64,000 nucleotides of DNA, from the NCBI GenBank assembly GCA_964503275.1, contig CAZCZO010000015.1, forward strand, positions 1 through 64,000. The letters run 5' to 3'. The notes under the pieces were generated by a model, which searched no databases, was not told the origin of the DNA, and saw nothing but the letters and a program-made list of their open reading frames with translations. The DNA comes from DASRAP01 sp964503275. GTDB lineage: Bacteria; Gemmatimonadota; Gemmatimonadetes; Gemmatimonadales; Gemmatimonadaceae. Below, in pieces: positions 32,808-42,548 of this stretch (positions are counted from its first letter, which is position 1; each line of letters opens with the position of its first letter). Both the position numbers and the translations under genes were made by a program.

Positions 32808-35251
32808 CCGCGCGCATCCTCGCCGTCGACGATCACGTCGAGAATCTCTATTACCTGAGCGCGCTGTTCTCGGGGGTCGGATTCGAGGTGATCGAAGCGG
32901 CGAACGGCCACGAGGCGCTCGCGCGGGCGCGGACCTCGCCGCCCGACGTGATCATCTCGGACCTGCTCATGCCCGAGATGGACGGCTACTCCCTGCTGCG
33001 CGAATGGAAGCGGGACGATGCACTGCGTGCGGTCCCGTTCATCGTGTATACCGCGACGTACACGCACAGCGACGACGCGCGGCTGGCCCGGGAACTCGGC
33101 GCCGACCTGTTCCTCATCAAGCCGATGGACCCCGACGCGCTGCTGGCGGCGGTGCGGGAGGTGCTGCAGCGGCATGCGGTCGAGGCCACCGCACGACCGC
33201 GGCTCGACGAGCAGGAGACGATGCGGCTCTACAGCGCCGCGTTGATCCGCAAGCTCGAAGAGAAGTCCAGCGCCTTGGAGCAGACCAATCAGGCCTTGCG
33301 CACCGAATTGGGTGAGCGCCTGCGGGCCGAGCGTGAGCTGACCGAGGCGCGGGCGCGGCTGGCCGATCTGATCCACTCGATCGACGGCGTCGTCTTCGAG
33401 CTGGATGCCGAATCGTTACAGGTCCGTTTCATCAGTGAGCAGGCGACCCGGCTCCTCGGGCTCCCGGCGCGCGCGTGGACGGAGTCCCCCGACGCGTGGA
33501 GTGCGGTCCTGCACCCCGACGACCGCGAACGCGGGATCGCGCTGCTCCGGGCCTGTGCCGACCGCGGCACCGGCGGGTCCGGCGAGCTGCGGCTGTTGCA
33601 CCGCGACGGGTCCAGCGTGTGGGTGCGCATGGTGCTCTCGCCGTCGCAGCGCCAGCAGTGGCAGACCCTGCTGCGCGGTCTCATCGTCGATATCACCGAG
33701 GAGCGCGAGGCCGCCGCACGCTTGCGGCAGCAGGATGCGCTCGTCCGGATCGCCGGCGACACGGCGCGCATCGGCGGCTGGCGGCTCGACGCGGGCGGCG
33801 ACACGCTGGCCTGGTCCGACGAGACGTGCCGGCTGCATGGCGTGCCGCCGGGCACCGCGGTCTCGCTGGACGAGGCGATCTCCCATTACGCCCCGGAGTA
33901 CCACGACGACCTGCGCTCGGCCGTGGCGCGCTGCTTCGACGACGGCACCCCCTTCGACCTCGAGGCCGAACTGCTCGGCGACACCCCGCGTCGTCGGTGG
34001 GTCCGGGTCATCGGGGAAGCAGTGCGCAACGACGACGGCGGGATCACCGCCATCCAAGGGGCCTTGCAGGATATCCACGAGCGCCGCACGCTCGAGCAGC
34101 AGATGTTCCGCGCCCAGCGGATGGAGAGCATCGGCACGCTCGCCGGCGGCATCGCGCACGACCTCAACAACGTCCTCGCGCCCATCGTGATGGCCGTGGA
34201 CCTCCTGCGGGCAGAGACCACGGACCCCGAGACCCTGGAGACCATCGACCTGATCGGCAGCAGCGCGCGGCGCGGCGCCGAGATGGTGCGGCAGGTCCTC
34301 ACCTTCTCGCGTGGCATCAGTGGACGGCGCGTCCCCTGCGACCCGCTCGCGGCGCTGCGGGACGTCGCGGCGATCATCGCGGACACCTTTCCCAAGGGGA
34401 TCACGCTCAACGTGCGCACCGGCGACATCGCCGGGCACATCCTGGGCGACGCGACACAGCTGCATCAGGTCCTGCTCAACCTCTGTGTGAATGCGCGCGA
34501 TGCGATGAGCGGGAGCGGGACCCTGACGCTCGCCGTGGAACCGGTGACCGTGGACGCCCAGTTCGCCGGGATGACGCTCGGCGCGCGCGAGGGCGACTAT
34601 GTGCGCTTCGAGGTGCGCGATACCGGCACCGGCATCGCGCCCGACATCCTCGAACACATCTTCGATCCCTTCTTCACCACCAAGGAGGTCGGACGCGGCA
34701 CCGGACTGGGGTTGGCGACGACGCAGGCGATCGTGCGCAGCCACGGCGGCTTCCTCACGGTGTACTCCGAGCCGGGCAACGGCGCGTGTTTCCGTGTGTA
34801 CCTCCCCTTGGACACGGGCGTGGTCAGCGAGACCGCCCGCGATGGCGACGCGGAGGACAGCGCCGAACTCCGCGGCGCCGGGGAGTCGGTGCTCGTGGTG
34901 GACGATGAGGTGACGATCCGCCGGGTCACCCGCCAGACCCTCGAAGCGGCGGGCTATGCGGTGCTCGAGGCCGCCGACGGCTCGGAGGCCCTCTCGACCT
35001 TCCTCCTGGAGCGGGATCGGATCGACCTGGTCCTCACGGACATGATGATGCCCGTCATGGATGGGGGCCGCCTGATCCGTGTCCTGCGCCGCCTGGCGCC
35101 GACGCTGCCGGTGATCGGCGCCAGTGGACTCGCCGAGGGGGCACGGCCCGTCGGCAGCGACGAAGAGCAGCCGCAGCAGTTCCTGGCCAAGCCCTTCACA
35201 GCGCACGCGCTCCTGCGCGCGGTGCGGAGCGCCCTCGAGTCGCGGGCCTGA
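32804..35251 (+). CDS. Hybrid histidine kinase with N- and C-terminal receivers
   Basis: The product is 815 aa. Order: receiver (1-125, Asp53 in IISDLLMPEMDGY), coiled coil (about 140-188), PAS (about 188-300), PAS (about 310-428), kinase core (His452 in GGIAHDLNNVLAP, NLCVNARDAM, GTGLGLATT) and C-terminal receiver (Asp746 in LVLTDMMMPVMDGG). The core and last receiver closely resemble those of the first hybrid kinase of the block, suggesting duplication. I chose the GTG at 32804 because the receiver begins there and it overlaps the preceding stop by 4 nt; an upstream in-frame extension would run antisensically through the response regulator in another frame. Confidence 0.92.
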   Translation: MTARILAVDDHVENLYYLSALFSGVGFEVIEAANGHEALARARTSPPDVIISDLLMPEMDGYSLLREWKRDDALRAVPFIVYTATYTHSDDARLARELGADLFLIKPMDPDALLAAVREVLQRHAVEATARPRLDEQETMRLYSAALIRKLEEKSSALEQTNQALRTELGERLRAERELTEARARLADLIHSIDGVVFELDAESLQVRFISEQATRLLGLPARAWTESPDAWSAVLHPDDRERGIALLRACADRGTGGSGELRLLHRDGSSVWVRMVLSPSQRQQWQTLLRGLIVDITEEREAAARLRQQDALVRIAGDTARIGGWRLDAGGDTLAWSDETCRLHGVPPGTAVSLDEAISHYAPEYHDDLRSAVARCFDDGTPFDLEAELLGDTPRRRWVRVIGEAVRNDDGGITAIQGALQDIHERRTLEQQMFRAQRMESIGTLAGGIAHDLNNVLAPIVMAVDLLRAETTDPETLETIDLIGSSARRGAEMVRQVLTFSRGISGRRVPCDPLAALRDVAAIIADTFPKGITLNVRTGDIAGHILGDATQLHQVLLNLCVNARDAMSGSGTLTLAVEPVTVDAQFAGMTLGAREGDYVRFEVRDTGTGIAPDILEHIFDPFFTTKEVGRGTGLGLATTQAIVRSHGGFLTVYSEPGNGACFRVYLPLDTGVVSETARDGDAEDSAELRGAGESVLVVDDEVTIRRVTRQTLEAAGYAVLEAADGSEALSTFLLERDRIDLVLTDMMMPVMDGGRLIRVLRRLAPTLPVIGASGLAEGARPVGSDEEQPQQFLAKPFTAHALLRAVRSALESRA

Positions 35252-35258
35252 ACCACCG

Positions 35259-36827
35259 GTGACGACACGGAACGACGAGGTCCGGCGCGATGCGCTGCAC
35301 TCGCTGGTGCTCGAGCAGATGGATCGCGCCGTGATCGCCAGCGACGAAGACAAGCGCATCATTTTCGCCAACACCACCGCGAAGGCGTGGTTCCGCGGGC
35401 TGCCGTCGCCGAGTGCCGACGACCGGGAGTGGTCGGCGCAGTACGGGTTGGTCGAGATGGACGGCGTCACGCCGCTGGCGCTGGAGCGCAACCCCATGTT
35501 CCGAGCCTTCGGCGGGGAGTCCTTCGCCGGAGCCGAGTTCCGGGTGCTCCGCGATGGTGCCACGCCCCGCTATGTCCGCAGTACCGGCGGCCCCTTGCTC
35601 GGCGCGGACGGCCAGCGCCTGGGTGCGATGGTCGTGGTCGAGGACATCTCGGAGGCACGGCGGGCGCAGGCGCAGCTCATGCACGCCCAGCGCCTGGAGA
35701 GCGTCGGGCGACTCGCGGGTGGTGTCGCCCATGACTTCAACAACCAGCTGACGATCATCTCGGGGATGCTCGATCTCGCGCTCGTGGCCCTGCCCGCGGC
35801 GGAGCCGGTGCGCGAGGACCTCCTGCAGGCGCGGCTCGCCTGCGACCGGGCTGCCGACGTCACCCGGCAGCTGCTCGCGTTCAGCCGTCAGCAGATCCTC
35901 CAGCTCGAGACCGCCGACGTGAACGCGGTGATCCGGGACACGATCAAGATGCTCGGCCGCCTCCTCGGTGACGACGTCGTGCTCGTGCCGACGCTGGCGG
36001 ACGACCTGCCACGCGTGGTCGTCGACACGGGGCACCTGCAACACGCGCTGATCAACCTGGCGGTCAATGCCCGCGACGCCATGCCGCGCGGCGGCACGGT
36101 GCGGCTCGCGACGACGGCGGTCGAGGCGTCCACCCCGATCGACGTCGTCGACGGGACCCTGCCTCCGGGCCGTTACGTGGCCATCAACGTCAGCGACGAC
36201 GGCCACGGATTCGACGTCGCTCGCAGCGCGGAACTCTTCGACCCCTTCGTGACGGATCGCGCGTTCGGACTCGGCGCCGGCCTCGGACTGTCAGCGGTGC
36301 TGGGCGTCGTGGCACAGAATCACGGCGGCATCGCCGTGGCGTCCACCGTCGGCGCCGGCTCTACGTTCACCATCTTACTTCCCGCCCGTACGGCGCCTGC
36401 GATGCCCGACCCTGCCGACACGGCTGCCCCGACCCCGACCGATGCCTCGGCGACCATCCTCATCGTGGACGATGAGCCCGCGCTGCGCACCGTCGCCGCG
36501 AAGATCCTCCGTCGCGCCGGCTACGAGACGCTGGTCGCGTCGGGCGGCGAGGAAGCGCTCGCGATCGCCGATCAGCACCAGGGCCCCATCGCGCTGCTCC
36601 TGACCGACGTCGTGATGCCCGGCACCAGCGGCGTCGACCTCGCCCGGCAGCTCAGCGCACGCTTCCCCGCGCTCAAGGTGCTCTTCACCTCGGGCTACAC
36701 CGACGACACCCTGTTCCGCCACGGGGTGGACGAACCGCAGGTCAACTTCATCGCGAAGCCCTATTCACTCGACGAGCTGACCCGTCGCGTGCGGGCGCTC
36801 CTCGCGGCCGCCCCACCCACGGCGTAG
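35259..36827 (+). CDS. Hybrid histidine kinase (PAS, kinase core, receiver)
   Basis: The product is 522 aa, soluble. A single PAS domain (about 12-130) is followed by the H-box GRLAGGVAHDFNNQLTII (His158), N-box NLAVNARDAMP, a shortened G-box region (DDGHGFDVARSAELFDPFV, LGAGLGLSAV) and a receiver with Asp450 in LLLTDVVMPGTSG. The ATP-lid segment VTDRAFGLGAGLGL lacks the usual TTKxxGxGTGLGL spelling but keeps the glycines. The GTG at 35259 lies 7 nt after the previous stop. It is the last gene of the signalling block; argG follows after 119 nt. Confidence 0.9.
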   Translation: MTTRNDEVRRDALHSLVLEQMDRAVIASDEDKRIIFANTTAKAWFRGLPSPSADDREWSAQYGLVEMDGVTPLALERNPMFRAFGGESFAGAEFRVLRDGATPRYVRSTGGPLLGADGQRLGAMVVVEDISEARRAQAQLMHAQRLESVGRLAGGVAHDFNNQLTIISGMLDLALVALPAAEPVREDLLQARLACDRAADVTRQLLAFSRQQILQLETADVNAVIRDTIKMLGRLLGDDVVLVPTLADDLPRVVVDTGHLQHALINLAVNARDAMPRGGTVRLATTAVEASTPIDVVDGTLPPGRYVAINVSDDGHGFDVARSAELFDPFVTDRAFGLGAGLGLSAVLGVVAQNHGGIAVASTVGAGSTFTILLPARTAPAMPDPADTAAPTPTDASATILIVDDEPALRTVAAKILRRAGYETLVASGGEEALAIADQHQGPIALLLTDVVMPGTSGVDLARQLSARFPALKVLFTSGYTDDTLFRHGVDEPQVNFIAKPYSLDELTRRVRALLAAAPPTA

Positions 36828-36946
36828 GGGCGTCGCCCGCCGGGGACACCCCGCCGACTGCCCCGTCGGCGTCGCCCGGCCGGGACGCTCGCCGGCGGCG
36901 GATCGTGTAACTTTCGGCGTCCCTCTTCACCTCCTGACCGCACTCC

Positions 36947-38290
36947 GTGCCCACGATCCTCCAACGTCTCCCCGTCGGGGAGAAGGTCGGCATCGCCTTC
37001 TCAGGCGGCCTCGACACCAGCGCTGCGCTCCACTGGATGCGCGCGCGCGGCGCCGTGCCCTTCGCCTACACCGCGAACCTCGGCCAGCCCGACGAAGCGG
37101 ACTACGATGCGATCCCGCGCAAGGCGATGGACTACGGCGCGGAGCGTGCACGGCTGATCGACTGCCGGCATCAGCTGGTGGCGGAGGGGCTCGCGGCGAT
37201 CCAGAGCGGCGCGTTCCACGTGACGACGGGCGGCGCGACCTACTTCAACACCACGCCGCTGGGCCGCGCGGTGACCGGGACGATGCTCGTCGCCGCGATG
37301 CGCGAGGACGACGTCCACATCTGGGGCGACGGCTCGACCTTCAAGGGCAACGACATCGAGCGCTTCTACCGCTACGGCCTGCTGACCAATCCGCAGTTGC
37401 GCGTGTACAAGCCGTGGCTGGACCAAGCGTTCATCGACGAGCTCGGGGGACGCACGGAGATGTCCGAGTACCTCGTCGCCCACGGCTTCGCGTACAAGAT
37501 GAGCACCGAGAAGGCCTACTCGACGGATTCCAACCTCCTGGGCGCGACCCATGAGGCGAAGGACCTCGAGTTCCTCGACCGTTCGATGCACATCGTGGCG
37601 CCGATCATGGGCGTCGCGTTCTGGCGCGACGACGTGCCGGTGGCGCGCGAGACGGTGTCCGTGCGCTTCGAGGACGGGGTGCCGGTGGCGCTGAACGGGA
37701 CGTCGTTCCCGACCCTGCTCGACCTGTTCCTCGAGGCGAACGTGATCGGCGGGCGCCACGGCCTGGGCATGAGCGACCAGATCGAGAACCGGATCATCGA
37801 GGCCAAGAGCCGCGGGATCTACGAGGCGCCGGGCATGGCGCTGCTGTTCATCGCCTACGAGCGGCTGGTGACGGGGATCCACAACGAGGACACCATCGAG
37901 CAGTACCGCCTCAACGGGCGCAAGCTCGGACGGTTGCTGTACCAGGGCCGCTGGCTGGACTCGCAGGCCCTGATGCTGCGTGAGGCCGCGCAGCGCTGGG
38001 TCGCGCGCGCCATCACGGGTGAGGTCACGCTCGAGTTGCGCCGCGGCAACGACTACAGCCTCCTCGACACCACGAGCCCGAATCTCACCTACCAGCCCGA
38101 GCGGTTGACGATGGAGCGCGGCGAGGCCTACTTCACGCCGCTGGACCGGATCGGCCAGCTCACGATGCGCAACCTCGACATCGTGGATTCGCGCGCCAAG
38201 CTGGAGCTCTACACCCAGCAGGGACTGCTGACCGGCGGGACCGACGCGGGGATCCCGCAGTTGCCGGCACGGACGGAACGCGAGTCATGA
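36947..38290 (+). CDS. argG: Argininosuccinate synthase
   Basis: The product is 447 aa, the length and sequence type of the E. coli-like long form. It joins citrulline and aspartate with ATP cleavage in arginine synthesis. The PP-loop is VGIAFSGGLDTSAALHWM (residues 13-30). Other family segments are ANLGQPDEADYDAIPRKAM, HIWGDGSTFKGNDIERFYRYG, KPWLDQAFIDELGGR and STDSNLLGATHEAKDLE. Start is GTG with a possible -10 TAACTT at 36908-36913. The 36828-36946 gap contains two small GC hairpins and no gene. The next gene overlaps the stop by 4 nt. No other arg gene is in the window. Confidence 0.96.
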   Translation: MPTILQRLPVGEKVGIAFSGGLDTSAALHWMRARGAVPFAYTANLGQPDEADYDAIPRKAMDYGAERARLIDCRHQLVAEGLAAIQSGAFHVTTGGATYFNTTPLGRAVTGTMLVAAMREDDVHIWGDGSTFKGNDIERFYRYGLLTNPQLRVYKPWLDQAFIDELGGRTEMSEYLVAHGFAYKMSTEKAYSTDSNLLGATHEAKDLEFLDRSMHIVAPIMGVAFWRDDVPVARETVSVRFEDGVPVALNGTSFPTLLDLFLEANVIGGRHGLGMSDQIENRIIEAKSRGIYEAPGMALLFIAYERLVTGIHNEDTIEQYRLNGRKLGRLLYQGRWLDSQALMLREAAQRWVARAITGEVTLELRRGNDYSLLDTTSPNLTYQPERLTMERGEAYFTPLDRIGQLTMRNLDIVDSRAKLELYTQQGLLTGGTDAGIPQLPARTERES

Positions 38291-40965
38291 CGACGCGCGC
38301 GGCGTGGCTGATGGTCGGCGCCGCGCTCGGCGCGTTGGGCGGTGGCGTGGCGCCGGCGGGAGCGCAGGAGCCGCGGTGCAACGCGGCGACGGAGCGACTC
38401 GTGACCTCGGCGTGGCGCGCGTACCGCGCGGACTCCGCCGCCGTCGCGCTCGCCCGCTTCACGGAGGCGCTGCGAGGCTGTGCGGGCAATGTGGATGCGC
38501 AGGTGGGCGTGGGCTTCGCCTCGATGCGGCTGTCCCGGCTCGATGACGCCGAGGCGGCCTTCCTCGCGGTGAGTCGATCGACGCCGGGCTACGCCGATGC
38601 GTGGGACGGCCTGGCCTTGGTGCGGAACCGGCGCGGCGACGTGCCCGGCGCGGTGGAGGCGTGGAAGCGGGTGGTGGCCCTCGACCCGTCGCACCGTGCG
38701 GCGCGGGAGAACCTCGACCGCTTGGCGCCCGACTGGCAACGCGCCGACGTCCAACTCGTGAAACGTCGCAGCGAGACCCTGGACGTCACGATGCGCGTGC
38801 GCGGGCGGACGTTCGAACTGCGCCGCGGCGACACCTGGACCCCGTTCTATATCCGCGGCGTCAACATGGGGCTCGCGCTCCCTGGGCGCTTCCCGGTGGA
38901 GTTCTCGACGGACTCGTCGCTCTACGCACGCTGGCTGGGGCAGATCGGCGCGATGCACGCGAACACGCTGCGCATCTACACGGTGCTGCCACCGGCATTC
39001 TACCGGGCCCTGCGCGCGTACAATCTCGCCCACCGCGACGCCCCGCTCCACGTGATCCACGGCGTGTGGACCGAGCTCCCGCCGCACGATGACTTCGACG
39101 ACCCGGACTTCAACCGCGGATTCCAGCAGGAGATCCGCGACGTCATCGACCTGCTGCATGGCGCCGCGCGCATCGCGCCGAAGCCCGGCCACGCCAGCGG
39201 CACCTACGATGCCGATATCTCGCCCTGGGTGGTCGGCTACATCCTCGGCCGCGAGTGGGAGCCGTACTCCGCGATCGACTTCAACGAGAAGGTCGGCACC
39301 ACGCGGCGACATGCGGGGCGCTTCATCACGATCGGCGACGCGACCCCGCTCGACGTGTGGATGGTAGCGCAGTGCGACTATTTGATGGCCTACGAGTTCG
39401 ACACGTACAACGCGCAGCGGCCCATCGCTTACACGAACTGGCCGACCACCGACCCCATCGTCCACAAGTGGGAGGTGTCGTTCGAGCAACAGATGCGCTT
39501 CCGTGGGATCAAGTACGAGCGGAGCCCCGACGCTCCGCCGATCCACGAGGAGGAGGGGGTCGCACTCGACCCCTCGCTCGCCAAGCCCACGGCCGCGAAT
39601 GTGGCGGGCTGGTTCGCCAGCTACCACGTGTATCCGTACTACCCGGACTTCATGTTGTACGACCCGAAGTATCTCACCGGGCGGTCCTCGCTCGGCGCGA
39701 GCAACTACTTCGCGTACCTGCAGGACCTCATCGCGCACCATGCCGACATCCCGGTCCTGATCTCGGAGTTCGGTCTGCCCTCGAGCCGTGGCAACGCGCA
39801 TCTGCAGCCACAGGGCTGGCACCACGGCGGGCTGGACGAACGTGAGGCGGCGGCGTCGATCGTCCGGCTCGAGCGCGAGATCAAGGAGTCGGGCGCGGCC
39901 GGCGCGATCGTGTTCGCATGGATCGACGAGTGGTTCAAGCGCAACTGGTTCACCTCGGACTTCGAGTTCCCCTCCGAGCGCGGTCGCCTGTGGCTCAACA
40001 TGATGAGTCCCGAGCAGCACTACGGGTTGCTGGCGCTCCGTCCCGGCGCCGCGAATCGCACGCCCGAGCCCGGCGGCGATGCCGCGCGCTGGCGCGCTCA
40101 TGCGGTGTATCAGCGCGGCAACCTCCTCGGCCGCGATCCCTCGATCGTGCGCCTCGGGTCGGACGAAGCCTTCGTGTACCTGTCGATCGAGACGCCGTCG
40201 CGTGCGGGACGTCCGTTCCCGTGGGACTCGCTCACGCTGCAACTGGCCATCGACACGCATCGGCAGGACCTTGGCCAAGGCGTGCTGCCGACCACGGCCA
40301 TCCGCTCGGGCACGCAGTTCGAGTTCCTCGTGGAGATCCGCGGACCCAACGACGCCCAGCTCTCGGTGGTCCCCGAATACAACCTGTACACACCGCACCG
40401 TCTGTTGCAGGGCGGCGAGACCTTCGGGATCCCGTTCCGCGGGGCGATCCGCTCCGTCTCGCGCCTCGACGCGGTGTTCGACACGCTCTACGCGCTCACG
40501 AACCGTCCCCGCTTCACGCCCGACGGCGAGCTGATCCCGCCGCAGGGCCTGAACGTGGGCCGCCTGCTCCACGGCACGGCCGCCGAGCACTCGAATGCCG
40601 ACTGGTACTACGACGCCCGCAGCGGGATGCTCCAGCTGCGTCTGCCGTGGTCGCTGCTCAATGTCAGTGACCCGTCGTCGCGCCGCATCGTATGGGAGCG
40701 TCCCGCCGGTGCGACCGGTGAGGAGTCCATGCTGGGCGGCGTGACGAACGTGATCGGCATCCCGACCGATGGATTCCGTATCGGACTGGCCGCGTTCCGC
40801 CGCGGACCGCGGATCGTGGGGACGATCCCGGCACTGGATGAGTACGGCAACTGGCCCGCGGCCTCGTTCCCGCTGTGGACCTGGGACACTTGGGAGGAGC
40901 CGACGTGGCACGAGCGCCTGAAGCCCGCCTATTACGAACTACAGCGCGAATGGGGCCGGCGATGA
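38287..40965 (+). CDS. Secreted TPR protein with a clan GH-A glycosidase-like domain
   Basis: The product is 892 aa with a signal peptide (cleavage near VAPAGAQ). TPR-like repeats (about 35-148) precede a beta-rich joint. A TIM-barrel domain (about 180-550) opens with FYIRGVNMGLALPGRFP. Two candidate catalytic glutamates are Glu323 in YILGREWEP and Glu494 in LISEFGLPSSRG, at the strand-4 and strand-7 positions of clan GH-A. The C-terminal third (about 580-890) is beta-rich and carbohydrate-module-like. A retaining glycosidase or transglycosylase acting on an envelope glycan is likely, but the family is not recognised. The gene overlaps argG and the following barrel gene by 4 nt each. Confidence 0.8.
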   Translation: MTTRAAWLMVGAALGALGGGVAPAGAQEPRCNAATERLVTSAWRAYRADSAAVALARFTEALRGCAGNVDAQVGVGFASMRLSRLDDAEAAFLAVSRSTPGYADAWDGLALVRNRRGDVPGAVEAWKRVVALDPSHRAARENLDRLAPDWQRADVQLVKRRSETLDVTMRVRGRTFELRRGDTWTPFYIRGVNMGLALPGRFPVEFSTDSSLYARWLGQIGAMHANTLRIYTVLPPAFYRALRAYNLAHRDAPLHVIHGVWTELPPHDDFDDPDFNRGFQQEIRDVIDLLHGAARIAPKPGHASGTYDADISPWVVGYILGREWEPYSAIDFNEKVGTTRRHAGRFITIGDATPLDVWMVAQCDYLMAYEFDTYNAQRPIAYTNWPTTDPIVHKWEVSFEQQMRFRGIKYERSPDAPPIHEEEGVALDPSLAKPTAANVAGWFASYHVYPYYPDFMLYDPKYLTGRSSLGASNYFAYLQDLIAHHADIPVLISEFGLPSSRGNAHLQPQGWHHGGLDEREAAASIVRLEREIKESGAAGAIVFAWIDEWFKRNWFTSDFEFPSERGRLWLNMMSPEQHYGLLALRPGAANRTPEPGGDAARWRAHAVYQRGNLLGRDPSIVRLGSDEAFVYLSIETPSRAGRPFPWDSLTLQLAIDTHRQDLGQGVLPTTAIRSGTQFEFLVEIRGPNDAQLSVVPEYNLYTPHRLLQGGETFGIPFRGAIRSVSRLDAVFDTLYALTNRPRFTPDGELIPPQGLNVGRLLHGTAAEHSNADWYYDARSGMLQLRLPWSLLNVSDPSSRRIVWERPAGATGEESMLGGVTNVIGIPTDGFRIGLAAFRRGPRIVGTIPALDEYGNWPAASFPLWTWDTWEEPTWHERLKPAYYELQREWGRR

Positions 40966-42548
40966 ATCGCGGCCTCGGGATGCTGCTGACCTTGCTGTGC
41001 TGCGCGTCCGCCGCGCAGGCGCAGACCGCCGTCGGGGACTCGCTGTGGCAACTGGGCCGGCACGCCGAAGCGCGCGCCGCCTACGAGCGCGCCATCGCGG
41101 AGGATCGCAATGCCGTGCGCGCGAACTTCCGGTTGGCACAGCTGGCCGCGTGGGGGCAGAACATCGACTCCGCGCTGGTCCTGCTGCGCCAGGCCCGCGA
41201 GCGCGTGCCCAAGGATCAGGACCTGCTGTTCACCGAGGCCACCTACCTCGGCTGGGGGCGTCGCTACGACGACGCCATCGTGCGCTACGACTCCATCCTC
41301 GCCGCCCCGACGATCGATGTCGCACCCGTGCGGGTGGCGCGCGCGCGGACCCTCTCGTGGGCCGGACGCCTCGGCGACGCTGCCACGGCCTACGCCGAGA
41401 TCCTCGCCGCCGACCCCAGCGACCGCGATGCGCGCTACGGCTTGGCGCAGGTGCGCTCCTGGAGCGGCGACCTCGCCGGCGCCACACGCGCGTATCAACA
41501 ACTGCTCGCCGACGACCCCGCCGAACCGCGCGTGTTGATCGGCCTGGCGGCCATCAAGCTCTGGCAGGGGCGGCCCGGCAGTGCGCAGCGTCTCCTGGAC
41601 CGCGCGGCCGTCCGCGCGCCCGACGATGCCGACCTCGCCTCGCTGCGTCGCGCGGCGCGGCAGGCGGCGGGCACGCGCATCGGCCTCGGCCACAACTACA
41701 GCGAGGACACGGACCGCAATGTGAATCGCTGGTCCACCGTCCGGCTGCAGCAGATGCTCGGCGATGCGCAGGTCTCGCTCACCGCCGGCCGCCTCAACGC
41801 CACCGATCCCGCGCGCAATTCGCAGCGGGAGATGCTCGAAGCCGGCACCGCACTCCCGCTCGGCCCCGCGACCCTCAGCGGCTCAGTCGGTCTCCGCCAG
41901 CTCCAGCCCGTCGCGCGCTTCGGTGACATTGCGGCGGGCACGGAGCGCGACCTCGTGACGTGGCGCGCCGCGCTCTCGCTGCCGCTCGGCTCACGCCTCA
42001 CCGCGAACGTCGGCGCCTCGGCGTGGCCTTTCGACGAGATCGCTTCGCTGCTCGGCGCCGAGTTGGACATCGACCAGGTCGAGGGCTCGCTGGAATGGCG
42101 CGTCCTGCGCTCGCTGTCGCTGGCCATCGGCGCCTCGCAGCTCTCATTCTCCGACGGCAACACGCGCCGCGGGGGGAACGTCCGCATCACGCAGCGCCTG
42201 CCCGGCGGCTTCTCTGTGGGGGCCTACGGCATCGGCTTCGACTTCGCCGAGCGCGCCACGGTGTACTTCTCGCCGCCAGACTTCCGCGCGGCCGAGCTGA
42301 CGGCCGGTTGGGGCCGCGAGACCGAGCGCTGGGGCGCCGGCCTCTCGGGCGGATACGGGCGGCAGCGCGTGCGAAGCGGACTGCCGCAGCAGGAGCTGTG
42401 GCACATCGACGCCCGGGTGAATGCGCGGCTCACGTCGTTCCTGAATCTGGAGGCCTTCGCGGGCCGTAGCACCAGTGCAGCGGCCTCGGCCGTTGGCGCG
42501 TATCGCTACGACATCATCGGTCTCTCTCTGAATGTCCGACCCTTCTGA
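40962..42548 (+). CDS. TPR protein with C-terminal outer-membrane beta-barrel (YaiO-like)
   Basis: The product is 528 aa with a signal peptide (MNRGLGMLLTLLCCASAAQAQ). TPR repeats span about 22-235 (LWQLGRHAEARAAYERAI, RYGLAQVRSWSGDLAGATRAYQQLL). A barrel of about 290 residues follows, with alternating amphipathic strands, ending LSLNVRPF with a terminal phenylalanine as in proteins inserted by the BAM machinery. The arrangement resembles YaiO and the PgaA type of polysaccharide export porins. With the preceding TPR/glycosidase-like gene it suggests export or trimming of a glycan. That link is inferred from context. Confidence 0.82.
   Translation: MNRGLGMLLTLLCCASAAQAQTAVGDSLWQLGRHAEARAAYERAIAEDRNAVRANFRLAQLAAWGQNIDSALVLLRQARERVPKDQDLLFTEATYLGWGRRYDDAIVRYDSILAAPTIDVAPVRVARARTLSWAGRLGDAATAYAEILAADPSDRDARYGLAQVRSWSGDLAGATRAYQQLLADDPAEPRVLIGLAAIKLWQGRPGSAQRLLDRAAVRAPDDADLASLRRAARQAAGTRIGLGHNYSEDTDRNVNRWSTVRLQQMLGDAQVSLTAGRLNATDPARNSQREMLEAGTALPLGPATLSGSVGLRQLQPVARFGDIAAGTERDLVTWRAALSLPLGSRLTANVGASAWPFDEIASLLGAELDIDQVEGSLEWRVLRSLSLAIGASQLSFSDGNTRRGGNVRITQRLPGGFSVGAYGIGFDFAERATVYFSPPDFRAAELTAGWGRETERWGAGLSGGYGRQRVRSGLPQQELWHIDARVNARLTSFLNLEAFAGRSTSAAASAVGAYRYDIIGLSLNVRPF

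Noticed and set aside
36828..36946. GC hairpins before argG as a riboswitch or attenuator
   Set aside because: Only 5-6-bp stems, no T-run and no known riboswitch core; too weak to claim.
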